Origin: Fructilactobacillus fructivorans
Lineage (GTDB): Bacteria > Bacillota > Bacilli > Lactobacillales > Lactobacillaceae
NCBI RefSeq assembly: GCF_001434095.1
Contig: NZ_AZDS01000001.1
Location: forward strand, 310,001 to 374,000
Reading direction: 5' to 3'
DNA: 64,000 nucleotides
Positions 34,405 to 44,920 of the stretch are shown here, in pieces. The notes under the pieces were generated by a model that saw nothing but the letters and a program-made list of their open reading frames with translations, had not been told where the DNA came from and ran no database searches. The position numbers and the translations under genes are program-made. Position 1 is the first letter of the stretch; each line of letters starts with the position of its first letter.

Positions 34405-36084
34405 ATGAAGAAATTAAACATCAAAAATAACGAAACTGCTATTTATGGTGTTGGTGGACTCGGAGAAATTGGTAAAAATACTTATGGGGTACAGTTTCAG
34501 GATGAAATCATCTTGATTGATGCTGGAATCAAGTTCCCTGAAGATGATCAATTGGGAATTGATTATGTCATCCCAGATTATCAGTACTTAATTGATAATA
34601 AAGATAAAATTAAGGCACTTGTTATCACTCATGGTCATGAGGACCATATTGGTGGTGTGCCCTTTCTTTTAAAGGTCTTAAATGTTCCAATCTACGCTGG
34701 TCCACTAGCATTAGCGTTAATCAAAAACAAATTGGAAGAACACGGCTTGCTAAAACAGGCGGAACTTCATGAGATTAACGATAAATCAGTTTTAAAATTC
34801 AAAAAAACGAGTGTTTCATTTTTTAGAACCACTCATTCAATTCCAGATACAATGGGAGTAGCAGTTCATACGCCAGATGGTGTCATTGTCGAAACAGGCG
34901 ATTATAAATTTGATCTAACCCCTGTTACTAACCAGCCACCTGATTTGCAAGCAATGGCAAAGTTGGGTGAAGAAGGTGTCCTCTGTTTAATGGCTGACAG
35001 TACGAACGCTGAAAAGCCAGTTTGGACTAAATCAGAAAAATGGGTCGGAAAATCAGTTAGACACATTTTTGATGAAGTAAAGGGCCGAATTATCTTCGCT
35101 ACCTTTGCTTCTAATCTATCGAGAATCAAGACTGCCATTGACACTGCCCTTGCTCACGATCGTAAAATTGCTGTATTCGGTCGAAGCATGGAAGCTGCCA
35201 TTGTTAACGGGAGAAAACTTGGATACCTAGATGTACCCGATAGTGCCTTTGTCGATGCTCAAGAACTAAAGCACCTCCCCGCTGATAAAATCATGATCCT
35301 ATGTACTGGATCACAGGGTGAACCGATGGCAGCCCTAGCTCGAATTGCCAACGGAACTCACCGCCAAATTTCTATTCAACCTGGAGACACCGTTGTCTTT
35401 TCAAGTAATCCAATTCCTGGAAATACGTTGAGTGTTAACCGAGTTATTAATGAGCTTGAAGAAGACGGCGCCACTGTCATTCATGGTAAGATCAATAATA
35501 TTCATACTTCTGGACATGGTGGTCAAGAAGAAGAAAAATTGATGCTTCGATTGATGAAGCCCAAGTTTTTTGTCCCCATTCATGGTGAATACCGAATGTT
35601 AAAGATTCATACCAAGCTGGCACAAGAATGTGGGGTTCCTGCTGATCATTGTTTCATTTTGAAAAATGGTGAGGTGTTAGCCCTTACTAAAGATACTGCC
35701 CATATAGCTGGCTACTTTAATGCTGGAGACGTTTACATTGACGGAAACGGTATTGGTAACATCGGCGATAAAGTTCTCCGAGATCGTCAACTTCTTTCTG
35801 AAGAAGGACTTGTTGTGGTTGTCGCAACCATCAACTTAAAGAACCAAGAAATTCAATCTGGTCCTGATCTCCTTTCTCGTGGGTTTGTCTACATGCGTGA
35901 GTCTGGTGAATTATTAGATGAAGGCCGTAAGTTAGTCTTTCGAACTATTCGACGCGCTATGAAAAATAAAAATGCCGACGAAAAATCGATTAGTAAAGCC
36001 ATTGTCAATGATTTATCCAACTTTTTGTATGAAAAGACTCAAAGAAGTCCACTAATTTTACCAATGTTAATTATGAATGATTAA
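34405..36084 (+). CDS. rnjA: Ribonuclease J1
   Basis: The 559-residue protein has the metallo-beta-lactamase core with intact HGHEDHIGG metal motif (about residues 75-83), GDYKFD, MADSTNAEK, the beta-CASP insertion, and the HxSGHGG and HGEYRM motifs. RNase J1 has 5'-3' exonuclease and endonuclease activity and is a main enzyme of mRNA turnover and 16S rRNA 5' maturation. It is cotranscribed with rpoY and ends at a strong terminator. Its partner paralogue J2 is at 17898. Confidence 0.97.
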   Translation: MKKLNIKNNETAIYGVGGLGEIGKNTYGVQFQDEIILIDAGIKFPEDDQLGIDYVIPDYQYLIDNKDKIKALVITHGHEDHIGGVPFLLKVLNVPIYAGPLALALIKNKLEEHGLLKQAELHEINDKSVLKFKKTSVSFFRTTHSIPDTMGVAVHTPDGVIVETGDYKFDLTPVTNQPPDLQAMAKLGEEGVLCLMADSTNAEKPVWTKSEKWVGKSVRHIFDEVKGRIIFATFASNLSRIKTAIDTALAHDRKIAVFGRSMEAAIVNGRKLGYLDVPDSAFVDAQELKHLPADKIMILCTGSQGEPMAALARIANGTHRQISIQPGDTVVFSSNPIPGNTLSVNRVINELEEDGATVIHGKINNIHTSGHGGQEEEKLMLRLMKPKFFVPIHGEYRMLKIHTKLAQECGVPADHCFILKNGEVLALTKDTAHIAGYFNAGDVYIDGNGIGNIGDKVLRDRQLLSEEGLVVVVATINLKNQEIQSGPDLLSRGFVYMRESGELLDEGRKLVFRTIRRAMKNKNADEKSISKAIVNDLSNFLYEKTQRSPLILPMLIMND

Positions 36085-36090
36085 ACCACA

Positions 36091-36125
36091 AAAAGGTGAA
36101 TCCACTTAGGATTCACCTTTTTTAA
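36091..36125 (+). terminator. Terminator of rpoY-rnjA
   Basis: AAAGGTGAATCC (36092-36103) and GGATTCACCTTT (36109-36120) form a perfect 12-bp stem with a five-base loop and a T-run. Confidence 0.92.
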
Positions 36126-36143
36126 TCTATTCTTGTAGAAGCA

Positions 36144-36177
36144 CAAAAAAACATGACGAAATCGTCATGTTTTTTAT
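36144..36177. terminator. Terminator of the prs/aldo-keto reductase unit
   Basis: AACATGACGA (36150-36159) and TCGTCATGTT (36162-36171) form a ten-bp stem with a two-base loop core and A- and T-runs on either side. It terminates the leftward unit and may back up the rnjA terminator. Confidence 0.85.
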
Positions 36178-37173
36178 TTACTTGTATTTAACAATTTTAT
36201 CAATTTCATCTAATTCATCTTGGGTAAAATCAAGATTATCTAAAGCCTTCAAGTTATCATCTAAGTGATCAACCTTTGAAGCACCAGTAACAACACTGGC
36301 TACAGTTGGATCGTGTAATAACCATGCAAGTGACATCTGAGCAAGTGTCTGGTCACGGTTCTTAGCAATACCATTTAACTTGTTTAATTTGTTAACAGCA
36401 CTTTCATCACCGTTAGCTAAAATAAACTTGTTTGTCTTGTGGAGTTTAATGTCTTCAGGAATTCCCTTCAGATATTTACTAGTTAATAATCCCTCTGCTA
36501 AAGGACCGTAAGCAATAAATCCATCATGGTTATCAGCTAAAGTTTTAAGGGTTCCGTCGTCTTCTGGTTCCCTATTAAGCATGTTATAAGAACTTTGGTT
36601 AACTACAAATGGTGTCTTTAACTCTTTAAATAATTTAATCATCTCAGCAGTTTGGTGACCATCGTAATTTGAAATTCCAATATACAATGCCTTTCCTGCT
36701 CGAACTAAACCGTCAAGGGCTTCGGCAGTTTCTTCAAGTCTGGTATTAGGATCAAATCGATGAGTGTAATAAATGTCTACGTAATCAAGACCCATTCTTT
36801 GGAGACTTTGATCTAAGGCAGTAACTAAAGTTTTCTTGGAAGAATAATTTCCGTAAACTCCAGGCCACATATGAAAACCGGCCTTAGTTGTAATGATTAA
36901 TTCATCACGATATGGCTTTAAGTCACGACGATAAACTTGACCAAACATCCTTTCAGCTGCACCAGAACCAGGACCATAATTATTAGCTAAATCAAAACTA
37001 AAGATCCCCTTGTTAAAGGCATGAAGCATTACTTTTTCACTATCTTCGAAATTAGCGTCATCGCCAAAACTATGCCACATTCCGAATGATAATGCAGGTA
37101 ATTGTAATCCAGTAGTTCCTGCACGTCTTACTTTCATATTATCGTAACGATTATCATTTGCTTTAAATACCAT
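36178..37173 (-). CDS. Aldo/keto reductase (YghZ-like)
   Basis: The 331-residue TIM-barrel oxidoreductase has the AKR catalytic residues Asp-Tyr-Lys-His: DLANNYG (about 56-62), TTKAG and YTHRFD. The N-terminal MKVRRAGTTGLQLPALSFGMWHSFG block and the insert sequences resemble the YghZ/L-glyceraldehyde-3-phosphate reductase group, which uses NADPH to reduce aldehydes such as methylglyoxal. The exact substrate is unknown. GGAGGG precedes the ATG at 37173. It follows prs by 21 bases and ends at a shared terminator. Confidence 0.9.
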   Translation of the reverse strand: MVFKANDNRYDNMKVRRAGTTGLQLPALSFGMWHSFGDDANFEDSEKVMLHAFNKGIFSFDLANNYGPGSGAAERMFGQVYRRDLKPYRDELIITTKAGFHMWPGVYGNYSSKKTLVTALDQSLQRMGLDYVDIYYTHRFDPNTRLEETAEALDGLVRAGKALYIGISNYDGHQTAEMIKLFKELKTPFVVNQSSYNMLNREPEDDGTLKTLADNHDGFIAYGPLAEGLLTSKYLKGIPEDIKLHKTNKFILANGDESAVNKLNKLNGIAKNRDQTLAQMSLAWLLHDPTVASVVTGASKVDHLDDNLKALDNLDFTQDELDEIDKIVKYK

Positions 37174-37194
37174 TAGAATCCCTCCAAATTTTTA

Positions 37195-38154
37195 TTAATC
37201 AAACAATTTACTTGTTGATTGTTCGTTCTCAATTAATTTTAAGGCATTACCAATCAGCTTGCCAACTGAAACGATCACCATTTTATCAATTTTCTTGTCT
37301 TGCGGAACAACAATTGAGTCAGAAACAATTACTTGCTTAATGGCTGGATCCGAAAGATTCTTTTTGGCGTCTTCAGTAAGAACTGGATGAGTTGCAACCA
37401 CATAGACTGCTTTAGCCCCAGCGTTCATAATTGCTTTAGCGGTAATCTTCATCTTATCACCTGTCACAATCATGTCATCAACTACAATTGCGTTCTTACC
37501 CTTCACATCACCAATGATCGTGCTAGGTACTTTACTGTAGTCCTCAGGATCTCGATTATCAACGATGGCAATTGGAAGATTCAAGTATCCAGCCATTCCC
37601 CGTGCTTTAGCAACACTATTGTAATCTGGTGAAACAACAACAGCATCATCACTTACATCGTGCTCTTTTAAGTAATTTCCCATCAATTCAAGTGACCTTA
37701 AATGGTCAACAGGAATATCAAAGAATCCCTGGATTTGAGCAGCATGTAAATCAAGGGTAACGACCCGATCAACAGCGCTAGATTCAAGAAAAGTAGCAAT
37801 TAGCTTAGCAGTGATTGGTTCCCTCGAACGTGCTTTACGATCCGATCTTGAATAACCATAGTACGGAATCACCACATTAATTGTATTCGGACTGGTTCTT
37901 CGAACGGCATCAATCATAATCATTAGTTCCATTAAATTATCATTAACCGGATCAGAAAGTGATTGAACAATATATACATCATCACCACGAATGCTTTCAT
38001 TAATCGTAATTTGAATTTCACCATCACTAAAGTGATTGATGGTGGCTTTACCAATATCCATCCCACTAGCTTCAGAAATCTTTTCTGCTAGTGGACGATT
38101 TGAATTTAACGCAAAGATCTTTGCTGATCTATCTTCTTTTTTAGTTTTCACCAT
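37195..38154 (-). CDS. prs: Ribose-phosphate pyrophosphokinase
   Basis: The 319-residue class I PRPP synthetase makes PRPP from ribose-5-phosphate and ATP. Visible motifs are FSDGEIQI (about 43-50), the DLHAAQIQGFFDIPVDHL signature (about 130-147) and the PRPP loop VDDMIVTGDK. The usual DTAGT loop residues read VDDMIVTG, a variation also seen in second Prs copies of lactobacilli, so this may be a paralogue rather than the only Prs. PRPP feeds apt in this window. Downstream is an aldo/keto reductase gene. Confidence 0.93.
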   Translation of the reverse strand: MVKTKKEDRSAKIFALNSNRPLAEKISEASGMDIGKATINHFSDGEIQITINESIRGDDVYIVQSLSDPVNDNLMELMIMIDAVRRTSPNTINVVIPYYGYSRSDRKARSREPITAKLIATFLESSAVDRVVTLDLHAAQIQGFFDIPVDHLRSLELMGNYLKEHDVSDDAVVVSPDYNSVAKARGMAGYLNLPIAIVDNRDPEDYSKVPSTIIGDVKGKNAIVVDDMIVTGDKMKITAKAIMNAGAKAVYVVATHPVLTEDAKKNLSDPAIKQVIVSDSIVVPQDKKIDKMVIVSVGKLIGNALKLIENEQSTSKLFD

Positions 38155-38209
38155 CGAATTTTCCCCTCATAACCAACTAATTACTAAGTACATTATAATC
38201 GAAATCTCA

Positions 38210-40663
38210 CTATTTATCATTATTAAAATTTTGAGGGGTAATTCCCTGCATTCCAATCATTGGATCAATATCATTACCCAAAATCTTCTCCTCCGACAAA
38301 ATAAAATCAGCCGGATTACTGTCCTTGGAATTTGTTGGCGTTTCTTTTCTTGCACCAATTACTTTAGGCTGATATTCTTCATTAATTACATATTGTAAAC
38401 GCTGCTTCAATGTCGTTTTTCGATTAACGGACTCATTCTCAATGCATTCCTCAAACGAATTTGGATCACCCAACATAATCAACATTTTAGATGCCCGAGT
38501 AACTGCAGTATACAACAAGTTTCTTTTAAGCATTCTTCGGTACTGTGGAACAATCGGAAGAATCACCATTTTAAATTCACTTCCCTGTGCTTTATGAATT
38601 GAAGTACAGTAAGCAAGCGTAAGCTGGTTCCAATCATTTCTCGTATAAGTAACTTCATTTTGATCAAATGCGATCGTCAATTTATCAAGATAATGCTTAT
38701 TTTCTTTATTAATTTCAATTCCAACGACCTTACCAATATCACCGTTAAAAATGTTGTTTTCAGGTACGTTAACCAATTGAAGGACCTTATCGCCAATTCG
38801 ATACTTAGTTCCTCGATAATCAACTTCCTTTTGTGCTTCTGAAGTTGGTGGATTCATAATATTCTGAATCTCCACGTTGAGACGATCGATTCCAGCTGAT
38901 CCCCGATACATTGGTGCAAGAACTTGGACATCCGTCGAACTGAATCCCTTAACCTTTGCTTTATTAACCACTTGTTTAATTACTGATTCAACTTGTTGCG
39001 TATTACAATTAATAAAGCTGCGATCCCGTTGGTTTACTAAAAGTGTTTGTGGCATCGCTCCATTTTTAATGTCATGGGCCAATTCCACAATCGTCGAACC
39101 ATCATTCTGTCTATGAATCTGATTAAGCTCAACACTTGGAATAGTATGCGATCGAAGCAAATCATAAAAAACTTGTCCTGGTCCAACTGATGGCAGTTGA
39201 TCTTTATCACCGACGAAAATAACCTTCATCCCATTAGGAATGGCTTGGCTTAAAATCTTAAATAAGTCCGTATCAACCATTGACATCTCATCAACAATTA
39301 ATAAACCACCCTCTAAATCATTAGCGGCTTCTTCATCACCATGACCAGTTAAACCTAACAATCGATGGATGGTACTAGCTGGAATCTTAGTGGAGTCACT
39401 CATTTTTTTAGCCGCACGCCCAGTCGGAGCAGCAAGTAAGACCGGGTAAGCCTGTTCCTTATAGTCATTAATATCTAAGGACAAGTCATTAGCTTTCGCA
39501 AACGTTCTTACAATTCCATTAATAATGGTAGTTTTCCCGGTTCCTGGACCACCAGTGAGTAAGAAAGCCGGATTAATCATGGCCTCATTAATAGCTTTCT
39601 TTTGCGATTCATCGTACTCAATTCCAACTTCTTTTTCGACTTTTTGAATTATTTTTGAAAAATCATGAGATTGTTGTTTATCCTGTCCACTTTGCTCAAT
39701 TCTCTTCATATTCTCAGCAATTCGTAACTCATCATCATACAGATTTTTTAGATAGATTTTATCTTCGTCAACAACAATCTTTTGATCTTTAGCTAAATCA
39801 TACAGCTCTTCTCCAAGCTTTTTATTATCAATTTGCTGGGTTCGATCTGTTTCCAAAATACGGGTACTCTCTTGCATCAATTCTCTAGTATCAGAGTAAG
39901 TGTTCCCACTTTTAATTGAAAGTGAGTCTAAGGCCGTCAGTAAACCAGCACGGAGACGACCCTTGGCATTGTAATCTACCCCCACTTTGTTAGCAATCCG
40001 ATCAGCCCTTTTAAAACTAATTCCAGAAATATCTTCAACTAGTTGATAAGGATTCGTTTTAATAACTTCTAAAGCCTGTTCCTTGTACTTCTTAAAAATT
40101 GCAGACGCCAAATTACTACCAAATCCATAACTATTTAATCCAACAATTGTCTGTTCAACCCCATTATTTTCATGGACAGTTTGACTAATCACATCTTTTT
40201 GCTTCTTTGTTAATCCAACTGAATTTAACACGGCTGGATTTTCCAAAATCTTTTCAATTAAACTAGTTCCAAGTTGGTTAACAACCTTTTCAGCCGTCTT
40301 GGGGCCAATTCCAGTAAATTCACTTCCAGATAAGTAATTAATTAAGCCTTTTTTGGAGTTTTGGCCCACACGTTCGTAATTTTCTGCTTGAAACTGCTTC
40401 CCATATTTAGGATGATCAACTAATTTTCCAACAAAACGGTAAGTAACATCATCACTAATATCCGCAAAGTTCCCAGTTATAACAATTTCATCTTCGTGCC
40501 AGTCTAAGTTAGTTTCATTAACCTTTACCAATAAAACCTTATAAAAACTATCAGAACTCTCAAAAAAAGTTGTCTGAACTTGTCCTTTGACATAGAGATG
40601 TTCATCTTGAGCTGAATTATTCAATTTTTCATTAGTTTGAAACAAATCCATTGATTCAGACAA
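38210..40663 (-). CDS. recD2: ATP-dependent 5'-3' DNA helicase RecD2
   Basis: The 817-residue SF1B helicase has the RecD2-specific N-terminal region with an OB-like part and tandem HhH motifs (FTGIGPKTAEKVV, near residue 115), Walker A GGPGTGKTT (about residue 370), Walker B LLIVDEMSMVD, GDKDQLPSVGPG (motif III) and the late SIHKAQGSEF motif VI. RecD2 acts in DNA repair and replication-fork maintenance without RecBC. The start is a TTG at 40663 with AGGAGAA five bases upstream. It follows the TPR gene by ten bases. Confidence 0.95.
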   Translation of the reverse strand: MSESMDLFQTNEKLNNSAQDEHLYVKGQVQTTFFESSDSFYKVLLVKVNETNLDWHEDEIVITGNFADISDDVTYRFVGKLVDHPKYGKQFQAENYERVGQNSKKGLINYLSGSEFTGIGPKTAEKVVNQLGTSLIEKILENPAVLNSVGLTKKQKDVISQTVHENNGVEQTIVGLNSYGFGSNLASAIFKKYKEQALEVIKTNPYQLVEDISGISFKRADRIANKVGVDYNAKGRLRAGLLTALDSLSIKSGNTYSDTRELMQESTRILETDRTQQIDNKKLGEELYDLAKDQKIVVDEDKIYLKNLYDDELRIAENMKRIEQSGQDKQQSHDFSKIIQKVEKEVGIEYDESQKKAINEAMINPAFLLTGGPGTGKTTIINGIVRTFAKANDLSLDINDYKEQAYPVLLAAPTGRAAKKMSDSTKIPASTIHRLLGLTGHGDEEAANDLEGGLLIVDEMSMVDTDLFKILSQAIPNGMKVIFVGDKDQLPSVGPGQVFYDLLRSHTIPSVELNQIHRQNDGSTIVELAHDIKNGAMPQTLLVNQRDRSFINCNTQQVESVIKQVVNKAKVKGFSSTDVQVLAPMYRGSAGIDRLNVEIQNIMNPPTSEAQKEVDYRGTKYRIGDKVLQLVNVPENNIFNGDIGKVVGIEINKENKHYLDKLTIAFDQNEVTYTRNDWNQLTLAYCTSIHKAQGSEFKMVILPIVPQYRRMLKRNLLYTAVTRASKMLIMLGDPNSFEECIENESVNRKTTLKQRLQYVINEEYQPKVIGARKETPTNSKDSNPADFILSEEKILGNDIDPMIGMQGITPQNFNNDK

Positions 40664-40673
40664 TTATCTTCTC

Positions 40674-41402
40674 CTATTTCGGATCATTACGTTTGGGGTC
40701 ATCTGGATGATCCTTTTTTTGTTTATTTAATTGCACTACTTTCTCAATGTCTTTAATCTGACTTTGCTTGGCATCAAAGTTTTTCTTATCGTACTTTTCC
40801 GCCTTTTTAAAGTAATCCTCAAATGGTTCACCAAGAACCATTGCAATCAGACCACGATCAAAATTAGCCTTGCCATCATGAGGATCATTTTTTAAAACCC
40901 GGTCATAAAAATCAGCTGCTTGATCAAAGTCACCAAGGGCCATTAAACATTCACCCATCATTTTATTAATTTCAGGGTCCTGTTTCGCTAATTCTTGGGC
41001 CGTTAATAAGAACACTAATGCACGTTTATAGTCTTTTTTACCCATGTAACTCTGTGCAAGCATCACGTAAGCATCTTTTTTAAGCCCTGGATCATCAACT
41101 TGTTGAAACTGATGAATTGCTTTTTCAAATTCACCCGCAGAATAATATACGTTACCTAATCCATATAACAATGTACTTTTTGCTTTTTTACTTGAATCAC
41201 CGAACAATCCTAAGGCTTTCATCAACAATTCTTCGGCCTGCGTATAACTCTTCAATTCAACCAAAAAAACACTTAAATCGTAGTAGGTTCGATAATCTTT
41301 CGGATGATCATCAATATCCTTAACCAACTTATGAAGGGTCGCTTCAGCTTGTTTTTGTCGTGGATCTTCGGTTGGTTGTTGCTTACGTTCGTTATCTGTC
41401 AT
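40674..41402 (-). CDS. Tetratricopeptide-repeat protein
   Basis: The 242-residue soluble protein has about five TPR units between residues 35 and 200 (for example LLYGLGNVYYSAGEFEKAIHQF and LMALGDFDQAADFYDRVLKNDP). The ends are charged and probably disordered. TPRs mediate protein contacts; no enzyme motif is present. It is conserved beside recD2 in lactobacilli as far as I recall, but no function is known. It lies between the phosphoglycerate-mutase family gene and recD2 in one operon. Confidence 0.9.
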   Translation of the reverse strand: MTDNERKQQPTEDPRQKQAEATLHKLVKDIDDHPKDYRTYYDLSVFLVELKSYTQAEELLMKALGLFGDSSKKAKSTLLYGLGNVYYSAGEFEKAIHQFQQVDDPGLKKDAYVMLAQSYMGKKDYKRALVFLLTAQELAKQDPEINKMMGECLMALGDFDQAADFYDRVLKNDPHDGKANFDRGLIAMVLGEPFEDYFKKAEKYDKKNFDAKQSQIKDIEKVVQLNKQKKDHPDDPKRNDPK

Positions 41403-41415
41403 ATTCTGACTCCTA

Positions 41416-42072
41416 TTATACTAAATCTGACTTTTCAATCTTTCTATCTAAATAACTAGTATCATTCCAATCAATTAAATGATAAGTTTTACCGCTATCA
41501 TTAGTCTCGATAATGGTGGTACTAGTATTAGCTAATCCACCACGTTTTCTGAGATCCTTTAAGGGAATCCCTAATAGTGAATTAATTAACGTGTTAAGGG
41601 CTGCCCCATGACTTACAATTAAAATATTATCGTCATGGTCGTAATTTCGGGCAATTTCATCGATTTTGCTACGCATTCTTTTGATTAAGGCTGGGAAAGT
41701 TTCGCCACCAATGGTCTCAGGATGATATTTTTCAGGATGATTCCGAAAAGCATCGAATTCTGCTGGAAATTTCCTTTGCACGTCAGTAAATTTCATTCCT
41801 TCCATCTTACCTAAATGAAATTCCTCAAGCCGACTATCCAGTGAAATGGAAGACGGATACTTTAACCAATCTTGAATTCGAAATGCAGTCGTACGAGCTC
41901 GCTTAATCGGACTCGCGTAAATATGCGCAAAATGAATCCCGGACAGATACTTTCCAGCCTGATCCATTTCGTGGTAGCTATCGTCTAACAACGGGGAATC
42001 TCCGCCGGCACCTTGATAACGGCTTTCTAGATTCCATTCTGTTTTTCCATGCCTTACAAAATAAAGTTTCAT
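41416..42072 (-). CDS. Histidine phosphatase / phosphoglycerate mutase family protein
   Basis: The start at 42072 (MKLYFVRHGKTEW) follows GAGAGGG; five earlier codons in frame are not used. The RHG motif with catalytic His8 is at the N-terminus, and the second histidine is in VSHGAAL (about residue 150), typical of the cofactor-dependent PGM/phosphatase branch. The 218-residue length fits GpmB/CobC-like broad phosphatases rather than glycolytic GpmA (about 230-250 with other signatures). The substrate is unknown. It begins the unit with the TPR and recD2 genes. Confidence 0.9.
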   Translation of the reverse strand: MKLYFVRHGKTEWNLESRYQGAGGDSPLLDDSYHEMDQAGKYLSGIHFAHIYASPIKRARTTAFRIQDWLKYPSSISLDSRLEEFHLGKMEGMKFTDVQRKFPAEFDAFRNHPEKYHPETIGGETFPALIKRMRSKIDEIARNYDHDDNILIVSHGAALNTLINSLLGIPLKDLRKRGGLANTSTTIIETNDSGKTYHLIDWNDTSYLDRKIEKSDLV

Positions 42073-42103
42073 GATAAACCCTCTCACACATTAATCTAGC
42101 CCT

Positions 42104-42132
42104 ATTATGCCAGTTTAGAATTAAATTATCAA
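42104..42132 (-). promoter_or_regulatory. Promoter of the phosphatase-TPR-recD2 unit
   Basis: TTGATA (42127-42132) and CATAAT (42104-42109) on the minus strand are 17 bp apart, 32 bp upstream of the start at 42072. The -35 box overlaps the T-run of the mnmA terminator. Confidence 0.6.
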
Positions 42133-42163
42133 AAAAAGTCCGACCCCTAATGAGTCGAACTTT
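42131..42163 (-). terminator. Terminator of mnmA
   Basis: An 11-bp stem with two G-U pairs (arms at 42137-42147 and 42152-42162) is followed by seven T on the minus strand, just after the mnmA stop. Confidence 0.85.
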
Positions 42164-42171
42164 TTATTTGA

Positions 42172-43362
<1,191 letters not shown>

Positions 43363-43402
43363 TTACTCTATTAAATAAGGTTCATGCAACCTTCGGCTCT
43401 TC

Positions 43403-43747
43403 TTAAACCCTTCGAAAAACCTTCCTTAATATCATATTTTGCATAATAAAATTGAATTGATCCCGTTCTTCTAAATGTTTATCATTTGAAAAAATATCAA
43501 CGTCATTCATTTCATTACCATCAACAATCGCCATCTTAAATTCGGTCATATCGGAATTAATGGTGATTTTTAATTTCATTGCGTTTTTACTAAAGGGTGA
43601 TTCTGGATCAATTGATTTTTTATAGGCAAAGTTACCACTCTTAGTGTTACTAAATCCAAGATCCAGAAGAGTATACTTTTTGATTTCAGGACTTAATTCA
43701 TATTTAGTATCTCCACCCTTTAGCTGAAGTGACTTTGAAAATGCCAT
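43403..43747 (-). CDS. DUF1831 family protein
   Basis: The 114-residue protein matches the small DUF1831 family found in lactobacilli next to cysteine desulfurases. It starts MAFSKSLQLKGGDTKYELSPEIKKYTL-like and is a soluble alpha/beta protein with no cysteines. The function is unknown; the constant link with the desulfurase suggests an accessory role in sulfur transfer. Its ATG overlaps the stop of the desulfurase gene by one base (TAATG), so translation is coupled. Confidence 0.85.
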   Translation of the reverse strand: MAFSKSLQLKGGDTKYELSPEIKKYTLLDLGFSNTKSGNFAYKKSIDPESPFSKNAMKLKITINSDMTEFKMAIVDGNEMNDVDIFSNDKHLEERDQFNFIMQNMILRKVFRRV

Positions 43748-44907
43748 TACTTTTTATTTCCCTTCTTCAAGCGCTTTACAATTGCCGTGATTTCAGTAAC
43801 TAATTTTTGAATATCTTCATCAGTCGTATAGGCCCCAAAGCTAATTCGAATTGACTCTGAGATTCTGGGACTTTCCTTACCAAACATTGCTGTCAAAACA
43901 TGTGACGGCTCTAAACTCCCAGCCGTGCATGCCGATCCACCGGAAACTGCAATTCCAGCTAAGTCTAAGTTAGTTTGCATTACATAAGTCGAAATTCCCT
44001 TGATCCAAATATTGAGAACATGGGGAAGAGTATTGTCACTCATTGATCCATTAACATCAATGTCAATTCCATTATTAGTAAGACCATCGACTATCTCACG
44101 CTTAAATCGTCTAAAGGTTTCTCTTCGTTGTTTTTTCTTCTCACTTGGAAGGTTTTTGATTGCCGTAGCAAAACCAGAAATTTGGGGAATGTTTTCCGTT
44201 CCAGCACGACGCTTATCTTCTTGATCACCGCCCATAATGTAACTGGTAAAATTAATTCCATTTCGACGATACAAAAACCCAATCATTTTTGGTCCATTCA
44301 GCTTATGAGCTGAAGTTGAAAGGAGGTCAATATGATCCTTCTTAACGTCAATATCCAACAATCCATAGGCTTGAACGGCATCAGTATGAAACCAAGCTTG
44401 ATGGTCTTTAAGCAATTCACCAATTTCATGAATTGGATTTTTACTACCGACTTCATTATTACCGGTCATGATAGAAACTAAGATCGTATCATCATCAAGG
44501 GCATCCTTTAAGTCATCCATCGAGATATTACCATGTTCATCCACTGGCAGATAAGTCACCCTAAATCCATGATCTTCCAAATATTTCATGGGCTTTAAAA
44601 TGGCTTCATGTTCAATAGAAGTCGTAATGATGTGTTTACCAAGACTTTGACGTGCCTCAGCCGTTCTAATTACCGCAGTATTATCGCTTTCTGTTCCACC
44701 ACTAGTAAAAACAATTTCATTGTCATTGGCATTGATACTTTTAGCAATCACATGCCGACTATCTTCCAAAATCTCCTTGGATTGTCTGCCAAGTTGATAC
44801 AAAGTTGATGCGTTTCCAAAGTTATTCTTAAACTTATCGTACATGTCATTTAGTACTTCGCTTGATACTGGCGTGGTTGCGGCGTTATCCAAATAGATCT
44901 CACCCAT
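43747..44907 (-). CDS. Cysteine desulfurase (IscS/NifS-like)
   Basis: The 386-residue PLP enzyme has the NAATTP start, SGGTESDN, the PLP-binding SAHKLNGPKM (Lys about residue 203) and the catalytic-loop Cys in SGGSACTAGS (about 325). It takes sulfur from L-cysteine as a persulfide. The short loop with one Cys is of the NifS/IscS group. Gene context (DUF1831 and mnmA downstream) favours sulfur delivery to tRNA thiolation over general Fe-S assembly. It follows mtnN by 13 bases. Confidence 0.95.
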   Translation of the reverse strand: MGEIYLDNAATTPVSSEVLNDMYDKFKNNFGNASTLYQLGRQSKEILEDSRHVIAKSINANDNEIVFTSGGTESDNTAVIRTAEARQSLGKHIITTSIEHEAILKPMKYLEDHGFRVTYLPVDEHGNISMDDLKDALDDDTILVSIMTGNNEVGSKNPIHEIGELLKDHQAWFHTDAVQAYGLLDIDVKKDHIDLLSTSAHKLNGPKMIGFLYRRNGINFTSYIMGGDQEDKRRAGTENIPQISGFATAIKNLPSEKKKQRRETFRRFKREIVDGLTNNGIDIDVNGSMSDNTLPHVLNIWIKGISTYVMQTNLDLAGIAVSGGSACTAGSLEPSHVLTAMFGKESPRISESIRISFGAYTTDEDIQKLVTEITAIVKRLKKGNKK

Positions 44908-44920
44908 TTAAATCATCCCT

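Noticed and set aside
34405-36084. Second RNase J copy as a redundant duplicate
   Set aside because: The two copies differ in the metal motif in the way J1 and J2 normally do, so both are expected.
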